Shown piece after piece: positions 1 through 7,893 of a DNA stretch of 64,000 bases. The stretch's first letter is position 1. Each line of letters opens with the position of its first letter. The position numbers were made by a program, and so were the translations under genes. Location of the stretch: positions 1-64,000 of the forward strand of contig DATCHW010000230.1 in assembly GCA_036508135.1 (NCBI GenBank), in the 5' to 3' direction. The notes beneath the pieces were generated by a model. The model did not search any database and had not been told where the DNA came from. It saw only the letters and a program-made list of their open reading frames with translations. The DNA is from DATCHW01 sp036508135. Its GTDB lineage: Bacteria; Bacteroidota; Ignavibacteria; Tepidaquicellales; Tepidaquicellaceae.

Positions 1-1
1 C

Positions 2-211
2 ATGAATGAATGGACGCCTACCACAGACCCGGCAGTAACAATTCCGAGTGAATCAAAAACGAGTTTTGGAGTCAATGTAGGTCCGGGAGTAATAATTCCC
101 CTTGGAAAAGCATTTGATTTGCTTTTTAAAACAAAACTGCACTATACATTTCAAACAGGTGGTTCACATACTTTCGTAGCGATAAATCTGGGTTTGGATT
201 TTAAATTATAA
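2..211 (+). CDS. C-terminal part of a small outer-membrane beta-barrel protein (cut by window edge)
   Basis: The reading frame is open from the window edge to a TAA at 209-211, so the true start lies outside. The visible 69 residues match the last third of the two complete genes at 554 and 1438: the same IPSES, VGPG, IIPLGKAFD and HYTFQTGGSHTF blocks occur in the same order, ending in LDFKL. Alternating hydrophobic strands and a terminal aromatic-hydrophobic strand fit a barrel of about 200 residues in the outer membrane. No function beyond that can be read. It is followed by a strong terminator, so it is transcribed as a unit of its own. Confidence 0.8.
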   Translation: MNEWTPTTDPAVTIPSESKTSFGVNVGPGVIIPLGKAFDLLFKTKLHYTFQTGGSHTFVAINLGLDFKL

Positions 212-240
212 CAGGTATTGGTTAATAAATGATCGAATGA

Positions 241-278
241 AAAAACAGGTCTCCGGTTAAATTTGGAGACCTGTTTTT
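241..278 (+). terminator. Rho-independent terminator of first barrel gene
   Basis: A perfect 14-bp stem (AAAAACAGGTCTCC at 241-254 with its complement at 265-278) closes a 10-nt loop and ends in five T. The same hairpin, with one loop base changed, follows the third copy at 2070-2107. Confidence 0.9.
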
Positions 279-553
279 ATTTAAGGAATTGAAAATATTC
301 CGATACAAACATTCAATTAAGATTACTTCCTATCTTGTATCCCTGAAGGATAATTAACAACCAATCCATTCGGATTAGTTCGTTATTCATCCATTCTTAG
401 GTATTGCTTAAATTATTCGATTTTATTACATTTACAAAAAAACCTATAAAATTTCATAAATCAATGAAATGAAAAATTTAAGATTACAATTTTTTTCATA
501 ACAATTAAAACAATAACCAAAGAAGGTTATTAAAAAATGAAAGGAAAAAAATT

Positions 554-1156
554 ATGTTCAAAAAAATACATATATTAATCTTTGGCATTTTAATGATTGC
601 ATTTTTCTGTTCTAACATTACAGAAGCGCAGCCAACTAAGACTTCCACCGATGTATATCCTGTATTATCTGTCGCTCCTGTAGTCGGTGTTCAGTTTCCG
701 GCTGGTGGTTTGAATGATTTATACAATGCAAGTTTCAACGTCGGTCTGGACATTGGGTTGAGAATTAACAGAGAGACATCATTTTATTTAAATGGAACAT
801 ATTTTGATATGCCGAGAAAAAGTGAATTAACTGTTGGTCAGTATGCAAGTTACATATCAATCAACGCAGGACCGAGATACATTTTCACAAGCAAGTCTAT
901 AAAATCACAGTTTTTCGTTGAAGCAGGAGTTGGTGTATATATATTTAACACAAAAGAATACACCCTTCCTGCATCGACTGTAGCAATTCCGAGTGAATCA
1001 AAAGCGAGTTTTGGAGTCAATGTAGGTCCGGGAGCAATAATTCCCCTTGGAAAAGCATTTGATATGATTATTAAATCAAAACTGCATTATACGTTTCAAA
1101 CAGGGGGTTCACATACTTTCATAAGTGGAGTAATTGGTTTTGATTTCAAATTATAA
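554..1156 (+). CDS. Small outer-membrane beta-barrel protein, copy 2
   Basis: This 200-residue exported protein begins with a clear signal peptide (MFKKIH, a hydrophobic core LIFGILMIAFFCS, and a probable cut after ITEA). The rest alternates polar and hydrophobic residues in about eight strands, with glycine-rich turns, ending in GFDFKL, as expected for an eight-stranded outer-membrane barrel. Ligand or enzymatic role is unknown. It lies between two paralogues with the same upstream block, so all three probably share a promoter type. The ATG follows an A-rich stretch with only a weak Shine-Dalgarno sequence. Confidence 0.85.
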   Translation: MFKKIHILIFGILMIAFFCSNITEAQPTKTSTDVYPVLSVAPVVGVQFPAGGLNDLYNASFNVGLDIGLRINRETSFYLNGTYFDMPRKSELTVGQYASYISINAGPRYIFTSKSIKSQFFVEAGVGVYIFNTKEYTLPASTVAIPSESKASFGVNVGPGAIIPLGKAFDMIIKSKLHYTFQTGGSHTFISGVIGFDFKL

Positions 1157-1437
1157 TTAATATAAAGTAATAAATGATTGAATAAATAATACAAGCCTTC
1201 ACTGAAATTTGAAGACATTTTTAACAAAATAAAAGTGATATGACTTTTAATTTTATCACGGATTTTTTTCATCTGTTTGGACGATTTCTTAAATCATTTC
1301 GTTTCCTTACCTTATTTGTGAAAAAAGTCTATAAAATTTCATAAATCAATGAAATGAAAAATCTAAGATTGCAATTATTTTTATAACAGTTAAAACAATA
1401 ACTAAAAAGGTTATTAAAAAAGGAAAGGAACAAAATT

Positions 1438-2040
1438 ATGTTCAAAACAATACATAAATTAATGTTTGGCTTATTAATGATTGCGTTATTCTGTTCTAAC
1501 ATTACAGAAGCGCAAACAACTAAAACTAAGGTTGTATTTCCTCAATTCTCTATCAGTCCTATAGTCGGTGTTCAATTTCCGACCGGTGGTTTGAATGATA
1601 CATACAATCCAAGTTTCCATGCCGGTGTGGACTTTTGTTTAAGAGTTAACAAAGAGACAGCATTTTATTTAAATGGAGGATATTTTAATATGCCGATAAA
1701 AAGTGAAATACCTCCCGGTCCGAATGCAAGTTACATAGCAATCACTGCAGGACCGAGATACTTTTTCACAAGTTCCTCTATAAAAGCGCTGTTAATCCTT
1801 GAAGCCGGAGCAGGTATATATATAGTCGGTACAAAAGAATGGACTAGTGCCGGAACACCGAGCATAACAATCGCGAGTACATCATCTACGGCTTTTGGAT
1901 GCAATGTAGGTCCGGGAGTAATAATTCCCCTGGGAACAACTATGGATTTAATTTTGAAAACAAAAGTGCACTATATATTTCAAAAAGGTGGTGACCGTAT
2001 CTTCGTAGGGGCAGGATTGGGTTTAAATTTCGCTTTATAG
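1438..2040 (+). CDS. Small outer-membrane beta-barrel protein, copy 3
   Basis: Paralogue of the gene at 554 with the same length and signal peptide plan (MFKTIH, hydrophobic core, cut near TEA-Q). The conserved blocks PIVGVQFPTGGLND, FYLNGGYFNMP, TAGPRYFFTS and VGPGVIIPLG sit at the same positions, but the last strands differ (IFVGAGLGLNFAL), so this copy has diverged more than copy 2 has from copy 1. It should also form an outer-membrane barrel. The gene ends 30 nt before the terminator hairpin. Nothing in the sequence gives a substrate. Confidence 0.85.
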   Translation: MFKTIHKLMFGLLMIALFCSNITEAQTTKTKVVFPQFSISPIVGVQFPTGGLNDTYNPSFHAGVDFCLRVNKETAFYLNGGYFNMPIKSEIPPGPNASYIAITAGPRYFFTSSSIKALLILEAGAGIYIVGTKEWTSAGTPSITIASTSSTAFGCNVGPGVIIPLGTTMDLILKTKVHYIFQKGGDRIFVGAGLGLNFAL

Positions 2041-2069
2041 TAAATATTGGTTAATAAATATTCGAATGA

Positions 2070-2107
2070 AAAAACAGGTCTCCGGTTAAATCTGGAGACC
2101 TGTTTTT
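2070..2107 (+). terminator. Rho-independent terminator of third barrel gene
   Basis: A 14-bp perfect stem (2070-2083 with 2094-2107) around a 10-nt loop ends in five T. It is the same hairpin as at 241-278, which shows it was duplicated with the cassette. Confidence 0.9.
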
Positions 2108-2296
2108 ATATAAAGAATTGAAAATATTCAGATACAAGCACATATAATTCAAAAATACTTCCTATCCTATTCTGCCGGATAATTAATTTCTAATCCATTC
2201 GGATTAGTCCATTTTTCATCCATTTGCACTATTAATTATTTTATTTCATTTCCTTATTTTTAATTAGAACTTTATAAAATATAATTGAATAACGGG

Positions 2297-2998
2297 ATGA
2301 AAAAATATACAGCTAAAATCCGATTGTTAGTGATTGAAGATAACCGGGTACTTCGGGAAGGAATTGTATCAATCCTAAAACCGCATAGGGATATTAGTAT
2401 CATTGCAGAATCAGGAAAAAGCGAAAATACAATACTTAAAATTCATAAACACAAACCTAACGTAATTCTCCTTGACCTTGGTTTGCGTAGTCAGAATAGT
2501 CTTATTTTAGTTGAAAGAGTGAAGAAAGAATTTCCCGATTCAAAAGTAATTGTAATGGATCTTGTTCCTGTACAGGCTGATATAATTCAGTTTGTAAAAG
2601 CCGGTGCATCAGGGTTCCTTTTAAAAAATACAACTCTTGATGAATTCCTGGCAACTATAAGAGCAGTTGCTGAAGGAGTGAAAGTCCTTCCTCCCCATTT
2701 AAACGATTCTTTGTTTACTCAGATTATTGAATTTGCAATTAAAAGCGGAAAGACAAAATTAATAAATGCCGTTAAAATGACAAAACGGGAAATAGAAATC
2801 CTTACACTTATCGGCGATGGTTTTACAAATAAAAAAATGGCTCAGAAACTTCATATGTCAGATTACAGTGTAAAAAGCCATATACACAACATCCTTGAAA
2901 AACTTGCACTTAGGACACGTATAGAACAATCAAATAAGATCGCCGGTACGGGATCAATAAAAGCATTTACAGATAGCATTTCGATGTTTGAAAAATAA
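2297..2998 (+). CDS. NarL/FixJ-type response regulator
   Basis: Two-component output protein of 233 residues. A receiver domain (about 7-125) has the acidic pair E14-D15, the phospho-acceptor D60 in VILLDLGL and K110 in FLLKN. A LuxR-type helix-turn-helix (about 163-220, TKREIEILTLIGDG then SVKSHIHNILEKL) binds DNA. The position normally held by Thr/Ser after the fourth strand is Asp (D88 in VIVMDLV), which may change switching. I chose ATG 2297; a TTG four codons upstream is possible. No sensor kinase is adjacent. The upstream region resembles the barrel-gene promoter block, so it may share their control. The radical SAM gene follows 5 nt downstream. Confidence 0.9.
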   Translation: MKKYTAKIRLLVIEDNRVLREGIVSILKPHRDISIIAESGKSENTILKIHKHKPNVILLDLGLRSQNSLILVERVKKEFPDSKVIVMDLVPVQADIIQFVKAGASGFLLKNTTLDEFLATIRAVAEGVKVLPPHLNDSLFTQIIEFAIKSGKTKLINAVKMTKREIEILTLIGDGFTNKKMAQKLHMSDYSVKSHIHNILEKLALRTRIEQSNKIAGTGSIKAFTDSISMFEK

Positions 2999-3003
2999 AT
3001 AAT

Positions 3004-4494
3004 ATGAAAGTACTTTTGATATATCCGGAGTACCCTGCAACTTTCTGGAGCTTTAAGCATGCTCTTCCGTTTATTAATAAAAAAGTCTCATTGCCGCCGC
3101 TTGGTTTGTTGACAGTCGCTTCATTGATTCCCAAAGAATGGGAGAAGAAACTTATAGATTTGAATGCTGCGGAATTAAAGGATAAAGATATCATCTGGGC
3201 AGATTATATTTTTATCAGTGGAATGGTGGTTCAGAGAAAATCAGCGAAAGAAGTTATAAAAAGAGCTAAGTCATTCGGAAAGTTTATTGTTGCAGGAGGT
3301 CCGCTATTTACTAATGAATACCTTGAATTTGAAAATGTTGACTGTTTCGTATTAAATGAAGGCGAGGTTACTATTCCATTGTTTCTTAAAGACCTCGAAA
3401 ATAATAAATTAAAACATATTTACAAGTCAGACGAAAAACCTGATTTGGCAATAACTCCGGTACCCGACTGGTCATTAATTAATTCTAAAGATTATGCATC
3501 ATTGTCAATACAGATATCGCGGGGCTGCCCGTATAATTGCGATTTTTGCGATATAATAATTATGAATGGCAGAGTACCAAGACTGAAATCACCCGAACAA
3601 GTTATAAGAGAATTGGGCGCATTGTATAATTATGGATGGCGTGGAGGTGTTTTTATTGTGGACGATAATTTTATCGGCAACAAAATTGAAGCCGAACGGA
3701 TTCTCCGGAAAATAGTACAATGGATGGATGAGAAAAATAAACCGTTCACTTTGTTTACAGAGGCTTCAATTAATTTAGCCGACGATATAAAATTAATGGG
3801 ATTGATGCAGAAAGCTAACTTCGATTCCGTTTTTATCGGTATAGAAACACCCGAAGAAGATGGACTGCTGTCCTGCGGTAAATTACACAATACGAAAAAA
3901 GACCTCATCGAAAAGGTAAAGATAATTCAACGAAATGGTTTGGAAGTTCAGGGTGGTTTCATCTTGGGTTTTGATACCGATACGCAGTATACTTTTGACA
4001 ATATGATAAAGTTTATTCAGAATAGCGGAATTGTAACTGCTATGGTAGGACTTCTTCATGCTATTCCCGAGACCCGGCTGTATAAAAGACTTTATAAGGA
4101 AGAAAGAATACTGACGATACCTACCGGTGATAATACTGACTTCTCATTAAATTTTATTCCTGATATGAATATCGATTCTTTAATGAAAGGATATAAAAAA
4201 GTTATTGACACAATATTTACACCCAAATACTATTATAAAAGGATTATCACTTATCTTAAAGAATACAACAAAACAGCAGTTACCTCGAAATTATCATTTC
4301 GTCAACAAGTGAGAGCGGTATCAAGAACAATCTGGAAAATAGGCATCATAGGTAAAGGAAAATTTCATTTCTGGAAATTAATGTTCTGGACAATTTTCAG
4401 AAAACCTTCTTTAATACCTGAAGCTATAACATATTCAATATATGGTTATCATTACAGAACAGTATTATTAACAAAAAGGGAGAATAAATATTAA
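3004..4494 (+). CDS. B12-binding domain radical SAM protein
   Basis: A 496-residue protein with an N-terminal cobalamin-binding-like domain (about 1-140; LPPLGLLTVASLIP and IFISGMVVQ are typical) and a radical SAM core with C175, C179 and C182 in the CxxxCxxC motif that holds a 4Fe-4S cluster. GGVFIVDDNFIGN and VFIGIETPEED are usual later core strands. About 120 C-terminal residues resemble the DUF4070-type tail found in this group. Such enzymes often methylate lipids or carry out other radical chemistry; the substrate cannot be read here. It starts 5 nt after the response regulator, so the two are probably cotranscribed. Cytoplasmic. Confidence 0.88.
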   Translation: MKVLLIYPEYPATFWSFKHALPFINKKVSLPPLGLLTVASLIPKEWEKKLIDLNAAELKDKDIIWADYIFISGMVVQRKSAKEVIKRAKSFGKFIVAGGPLFTNEYLEFENVDCFVLNEGEVTIPLFLKDLENNKLKHIYKSDEKPDLAITPVPDWSLINSKDYASLSIQISRGCPYNCDFCDIIIMNGRVPRLKSPEQVIRELGALYNYGWRGGVFIVDDNFIGNKIEAERILRKIVQWMDEKNKPFTLFTEASINLADDIKLMGLMQKANFDSVFIGIETPEEDGLLSCGKLHNTKKDLIEKVKIIQRNGLEVQGGFILGFDTDTQYTFDNMIKFIQNSGIVTAMVGLLHAIPETRLYKRLYKEERILTIPTGDNTDFSLNFIPDMNIDSLMKGYKKVIDTIFTPKYYYKRIITYLKEYNKTAVTSKLSFRQQVRAVSRTIWKIGIIGKGKFHFWKLMFWTIFRKPSLIPEAITYSIYGYHYRTVLLTKRENKY

Positions 4495-4526
4495 AAAATA
4501 AAACCTTCCCATAAAAGAATTTTACT

Positions 4527-4616
4527 AAAAGCGGGGTGGATATAGGTAAAAAATGATTAATCCAAAATATAAATATTAATCAATACCTGATCTTGTCCTT
4601 CGAAATCCCCGCTTTT
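4527..4616. repeat. 90-nt nested inverted repeat (possible structured RNA)
   Basis: Three paired segments nest in order: AAAAGCGGGG (4527-4536) with CCCCGCTTTT (4607-4616), AGGTA (4544-4548) with TACCT (4584-4588), and TGATTAAT (4554-4561) with ATTAATCA (4575-4582). This gives one long interrupted hairpin between the radical SAM gene and the DinB-like gene. The right outer arm ends in TTTT, so it could act as a bulky terminator for the upstream gene, or be a small RNA or a miniature element. Confidence 0.55.
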
Positions 4617-4761
4617 GGTATTAATATATTCAAAATAATCATAGTAAGTCTTTTCACAAACATTCATTCTCGAATGTTATTTATTAAGTATGTAAATATA
4701 TTGTTTTTTACCAGGGCTAAATATAATTTAACACAGACAAATATTGAGCAAATTTAAAATT

Positions 4762-5226
4762 ATGAATTACAAAACACACTTTCTAAATCTTTTAAGATAT
4801 GACATCTGGGCGAACAGCAAAGTTGTTCATTTCTTTAAAAAGAATAATATTTCAGACGGCAAACCGGTTGAATTAATCTCTCACATAATGAACGCTGAAA
4901 TCAGATGGCTTGAAAGAATAAAAAAAGCAACGGAGTTTCCAGAACCTTTTATGCAAAGAAGTATTGAAGAAATTCCGGGACTGATTGAGTCGGTGAATTC
5001 GCAGTGGGTTGAATTTCTAAATACAATAGAAGAAAGCGATTTTGACAATCTTGTTGATTACAAGAATAACATAGGAGAATTTTGGCAAACAAGCATCGGG
5101 GATATTATTACTCATATGCTATATCATTCAACATATCACCGGGCGCAGATTGCTTCATTAATGAGACAAATGGACATAAAACCACCCGCTACCGATTATA
5201 TATTATATACAAGAATGAATGTTTGA
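4762..5226 (+). CDS. DinB family protein
   Basis: A 154-residue four-helix-bundle protein of the DinB/YfiT metal-binding superfamily. N-terminal helix YKTHFLNLLRYDIWANSKV is typical, with metal-ligand histidines at H41 (ELISHIMNAE, helix 2) and H122/H126 (HSTYHRAQ). Members are often thiol-dependent transferases; here that is of note because BshA, a bacillithiol enzyme, is encoded at 22.2 kb and many DinB proteins use bacillithiol. I chose ATG 4762; an in-frame TTG at 4744 would add six residues. It stands alone between two hairpin elements. The precise substrate is unknown. Confidence 0.82.
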   Translation: MNYKTHFLNLLRYDIWANSKVVHFFKKNNISDGKPVELISHIMNAEIRWLERIKKATEFPEPFMQRSIEEIPGLIESVNSQWVEFLNTIEESDFDNLVDYKNNIGEFWQTSIGDIITHMLYHSTYHRAQIASLMRQMDIKPPATDYILYTRMNV

Positions 5227-5234
5227 ATTTATCG

Positions 5235-5307
5235 GTTAAGTCTTTTTTCCCTGTTACCAGGTTGAAGATGTGTCCTGGTGTTTTCATGTCGAAAATCACG
5301 ACTTAAC
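5235..5307. repeat. 73-nt nested inverted repeat
   Basis: GTTAAGTC (5235-5242) pairs with GACTTAAC (5300-5307), and inside it ACCAGG (5256-5261) pairs with CCTGGT (5274-5279). The architecture resembles the element at 4527-4616 though the sequence differs. It begins 8 nt after the DinB-like gene and could end its transcript. Confidence 0.5.
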
Positions 5308-5376
5308 ATAGTCAATAGGGACTTTGGTAACGAAAATCGAAAATTATCATTATTTATTATTCACTATTATATTTTA

Positions 5377-5499
5377 ATTTTTCTTCTCGTAACAATGCTC
5401 CAGCGTTGTTACGAATAAATTGCATAACGAACAAAAATGAGTAATAAACTAAAAACATTTTTCTTCTCGTAACAATGCTCCAGCGTTGTTACGAATAAA
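5377..5499. repeat. Two direct copies of a 43-bp hairpin repeat
   Basis: The 43-bp block at 5377-5419 is repeated exactly at 5457-5499, 80 bp apart. Each copy contains an imperfect inverted repeat, CGTAACAATGCT then CC then AGCGTTGTTACG (5388-5413 and 5468-5493), with one mismatched pair, flanked by TTCTTCT and AATAAA. A further shared stretch (AATTGCATAAC near 5418 and 5519) suggests a longer repeat unit. It looks like a REP-type or miniature mobile repeat. The rest of the 337-bp gap 5227-5563 shows no gene. Confidence 0.75.
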
Positions 5500-5563
5500 A
5501 TACGACAGAAAAAATTAACAATTGCATAACAAACAGTTCTTATCAATTTAAAAACTAATCAAA

Positions 5564-5788
5564 ATGGAACATCAGATTGTTTCGATTTTACCTTGGCTTA
5601 TTCCGGTAGTAATTATTGTTGGAATATGGGATGCCGTATGGAAATTAATTGCAATGTGGAAAGCTGCACGAGTTAATCAATTGGCTTGGTTCATTTGTAT
5701 TGCAATTTTTAATACCATAGGAATTTTACCAATCATCTACATTTTAATGCACCGAAAAAAAGAATCGAGTAAATATGAAACCGGATAA
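5564..5788 (+). CDS. DUF5652-like small membrane protein
   Basis: A 74-residue protein with two predicted membrane helices (about 8-30 and 42-60) joined by a short loop with WKAAR, and a charged tail (HRKKESSKYE). The WLIPVVIIVGIWDAVWKLIAMWKAA plan with a second helix ending in YILMHRKK matches the DUF5652 family, whose function is unknown. It is isolated from neighbours on both sides (repeats upstream, 156 bp to the next gene). It probably sits in the inner membrane. The assignment rests on the overall pattern only. Confidence 0.7.
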   Translation: MEHQIVSILPWLIPVVIIVGIWDAVWKLIAMWKAARVNQLAWFICIAIFNTIGILPIIYILMHRKKESSKYETG

Positions 5789-5944
5789 ATCCTGCCCACA
5801 TCCGCAAATAACAGTCTTTTCACGAACATTTATCTGTAAATGCAATTTAATTACAAATAAAAATTTATTGATTTTAAAATTCATAATATTTAAATTATAT
5901 TTGTATGAGCGGACCGTTACCGGCAATTTTAAAAAAGACAATAT

Positions 5945-6502
5945 ATGAACATATTTTTTCTGACTTACATTATCTGGATTTTATCTGAGATAATTCTGAA
6001 CCGATTTATACGTTCAGGCAAGTCGGACAAAAAATCCGCTGACAAAAACACAGAACTTTATCTTTGGGTATCAATTATTGTTTCCATAACAATCGGGATT
6101 TTTGTCAGAATAAAGTTTTCATCTCCCATTTTTTTTAATGAACAACTTGCATTAATTGGAATAACATTAATTATTATTGGTATAATTATTCGATTTATTG
6201 CAATTAAACAACTGGGGAGATTTTTTACAGTTGACGTTACTATTCGGGATAATCATCAACTGATACAAAATGGATTCTATAAATACTTAAGACATCCGTC
6301 TTATACCGGTTCATTATTATCTTTTCTTGGATTTGGACTTTCATTAAATAATTGGTTTAGCCTGGTAATAATATTTCTGCCGATTTTGCTCGCTTTTATT
6401 TATAGAATGAATATTGAAGAGAATGTCATGTCTGAACAATTTGGCAAACAATATCAGGACTATATCAGTAAAACTAAACGTATAATACCATTCGTATATT
6501 AA
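5945..6502 (+). CDS. Isoprenylcysteine carboxyl methyltransferase family protein
   Basis: A 185-residue integral membrane protein with about five helices. The C-terminal half holds the ICMT/PEMT-type SAM-binding signature: LIQNGFYKYLRHPSYTGSLL, then a double helix, then MNIEENVMSEQFGKQYQDYISKTKRIIP, where the RHP-Y-G and EE...F-Y-Y residues bind S-adenosylmethionine in the family. Bacterial members methylate isoprenoid or lipid substrates; the real substrate here is unknown. It is a stand-alone gene with ATG at 5945 and 217 bp of apparently empty AT-rich DNA downstream. Confidence 0.85.
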   Translation: MNIFFLTYIIWILSEIILNRFIRSGKSDKKSADKNTELYLWVSIIVSITIGIFVRIKFSSPIFFNEQLALIGITLIIIGIIIRFIAIKQLGRFFTVDVTIRDNHQLIQNGFYKYLRHPSYTGSLLSFLGFGLSLNNWFSLVIIFLPILLAFIYRMNIEENVMSEQFGKQYQDYISKTKRIIPFVY

Positions 6503-6719
6503 AAAATAAAACTCCTCGCTTAACAAGAGCATTTAAGCAATAATATAAATATATTGTTTTTGACTAAAGGTCAATATATTTTTAAAATGTTTGAATAATC
6601 GAACTGTTAGCAGTAATGCTTTGGCAAGATTACATAATCATACAGACTAAAAATTAACTGAATATTTGTGTAAATTTCTCGGGATGTCAGCTTTAAGAAC
6701 AGAAAAGAATTAAAATAAA

Positions 6720-7700
6720 ATGATGGAAGAAAATAAATTCAGGATTAAGGAATTACCTAAATTGCTCGCGGACTCCTACTCACAATTTTTAGACGATAAA
6801 GGGTTGAAAATGGCAGCAGCCTTATCTTATTACACCGCCTTTTCATTGGGACCAATGCTGCTTATAGTGATATCCATTGTAGGATTTTTTTTCGGGGAGG
6901 ATAAAGCCCGGATACAAATAGTAGGTGAGGCAACTAAGCTCATAGGAGTTGATGGAGCTGATATGCTTAGTACAATTATAAAGGGTGCTTCAAATCCTTC
7001 TACAGGAATTTTAGCAGCTATATTCAGTATCATACTTCTAATCTTAGGTGCGCTCGGAGTTTTCATGGAGCTTCAGGAGTCGCTGAATATAATTTGGGGA
7101 GTGGAGCTAAAACCGGGGCGGGGATTGAGAAATTTTATCAGAACAAGGCTCGTTTCTTTTTCAATGGTAATTGCTTCAAGTTTTATTCTTTTAGTATCCC
7201 TCATTGTGAATTCTGTATTGACTGTGTTACATAGTTACATAGGAAATCTCTTACCTTCTGTTATTCCGTTAGCTGAAATATTTAATAATTTAGGCTCTTT
7301 CTTTGTTATTACTTTACTATTTGCATTTATTTTTAAATATCTTCCTGATGTTCTTATATCCTGGAAATATGTATGGATAGGGGCTGCAGTCACTTCTTTA
7401 CTTTTTTCCATAGGAAAATATTTAATTGGTCTTTATTTAGGAAAGAATTCATATACTTCAACTTATGGAGCAGCAGCTTCTTTTGTTATTCTTTTTGTCT
7501 GGATTTATTATTCGGGTGTTATTCTTTATTTAGGAGCAGAAATAACTTATCTATATAGATACCGGTATGGGAAGTATCCCCTCGAAGCAGATAAAGAAGG
7601 GCTTCTTGTACCTAAGGTATCTGTATTAATTAAAGAGTCAGTGGAGAAAGCAAAGAAAGATTGCGAGATTAAAGAAAAAAATGAAAAATCAGCGACTTGA
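6720..7700 (+). CDS. YihY/BrkB family inner-membrane protein
   Basis: A 326-residue protein with the six-helix YihY/virulence factor BrkB fold: an N-terminal amphipathic segment with DKGLKMAAALSYYTAFSLGPML, then membrane spans around 35-60, 90-115, 140-165, 190-210, 215-240 and 250-275, including the conserved YGAAASFVILFVWIYYSGVILYLGAE stretch. The C-terminal 40 residues are charged and cytoplasmic. Older literature called this family RNase BN, which is not supported. Its role is unclear, possibly transport or envelope integrity. Two ATG codons sit in tandem (6720 and 6723); either could start it. Confidence 0.88.
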   Translation: MMEENKFRIKELPKLLADSYSQFLDDKGLKMAAALSYYTAFSLGPMLLIVISIVGFFFGEDKARIQIVGEATKLIGVDGADMLSTIIKGASNPSTGILAAIFSIILLILGALGVFMELQESLNIIWGVELKPGRGLRNFIRTRLVSFSMVIASSFILLVSLIVNSVLTVLHSYIGNLLPSVIPLAEIFNNLGSFFVITLLFAFIFKYLPDVLISWKYVWIGAAVTSLLFSIGKYLIGLYLGKNSYTSTYGAAASFVILFVWIYYSGVILYLGAEITYLYRYRYGKYPLEADKEGLLVPKVSVLIKESVEKAKKDCEIKEKNEKSAT

Positions 7701-7824
7701 ATTTTTTAAACATTTGAAAAGATTATTATTTGTAGTGATTAGCTCATGAAAGAGTTTCCCAGCCCGGAATTAATCAAAAGAAAATAGAACGTGGATTAGA
7801 TTTTATTATCGCCTTATAATAAAA

Positions 7825-7858
7825 CAGAAGCGGTACCGGGGGGATAGCACCGCCTCTG
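7825..7858 (-). terminator. Terminator of the minus-strand T9SS cargo gene
   Basis: CAGAAGCGGT (7825-7834) and ACCGCCTCTG (7849-7858) form a stem that is complete only in the minus-strand transcript, where the one odd pair becomes G-U. A T-rich run follows on that strand. It lies 35 nt past the stop of the gene ending at 7894. Confidence 0.7.
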
Positions 7859-7893
7859 CTCGGTGTAAATTGGAAAAGAAAATCTCAAGATTT

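Larger units (their letters stand above)
1..2207 (+). repeat. Tandem triplication of a barrel-gene cassette (about 885 bp per unit)
   Basis: The three barrel genes lie in direct tandem and the duplication includes non-coding DNA. The block before the second gene (about 455-553) and before the third (about 1325-1437) share TATAAAATTTCATAAATCAA, then the AAACAATAAC and GGTTATTAAAAAA runs up to the start codon. The stretch after genes one and three shares the terminator, GAATTGAAAATATTC, and an AATCCATTCGGATT near-palindrome (363-376; 2190-2207 extended to seven paired bases). The space after gene two has only a decayed hairpin near 1189-1223. The 342-bp gap 212-553 and the 281-bp gap 1157-1437 hold nothing else that I can see. 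Confidence 0.85.
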
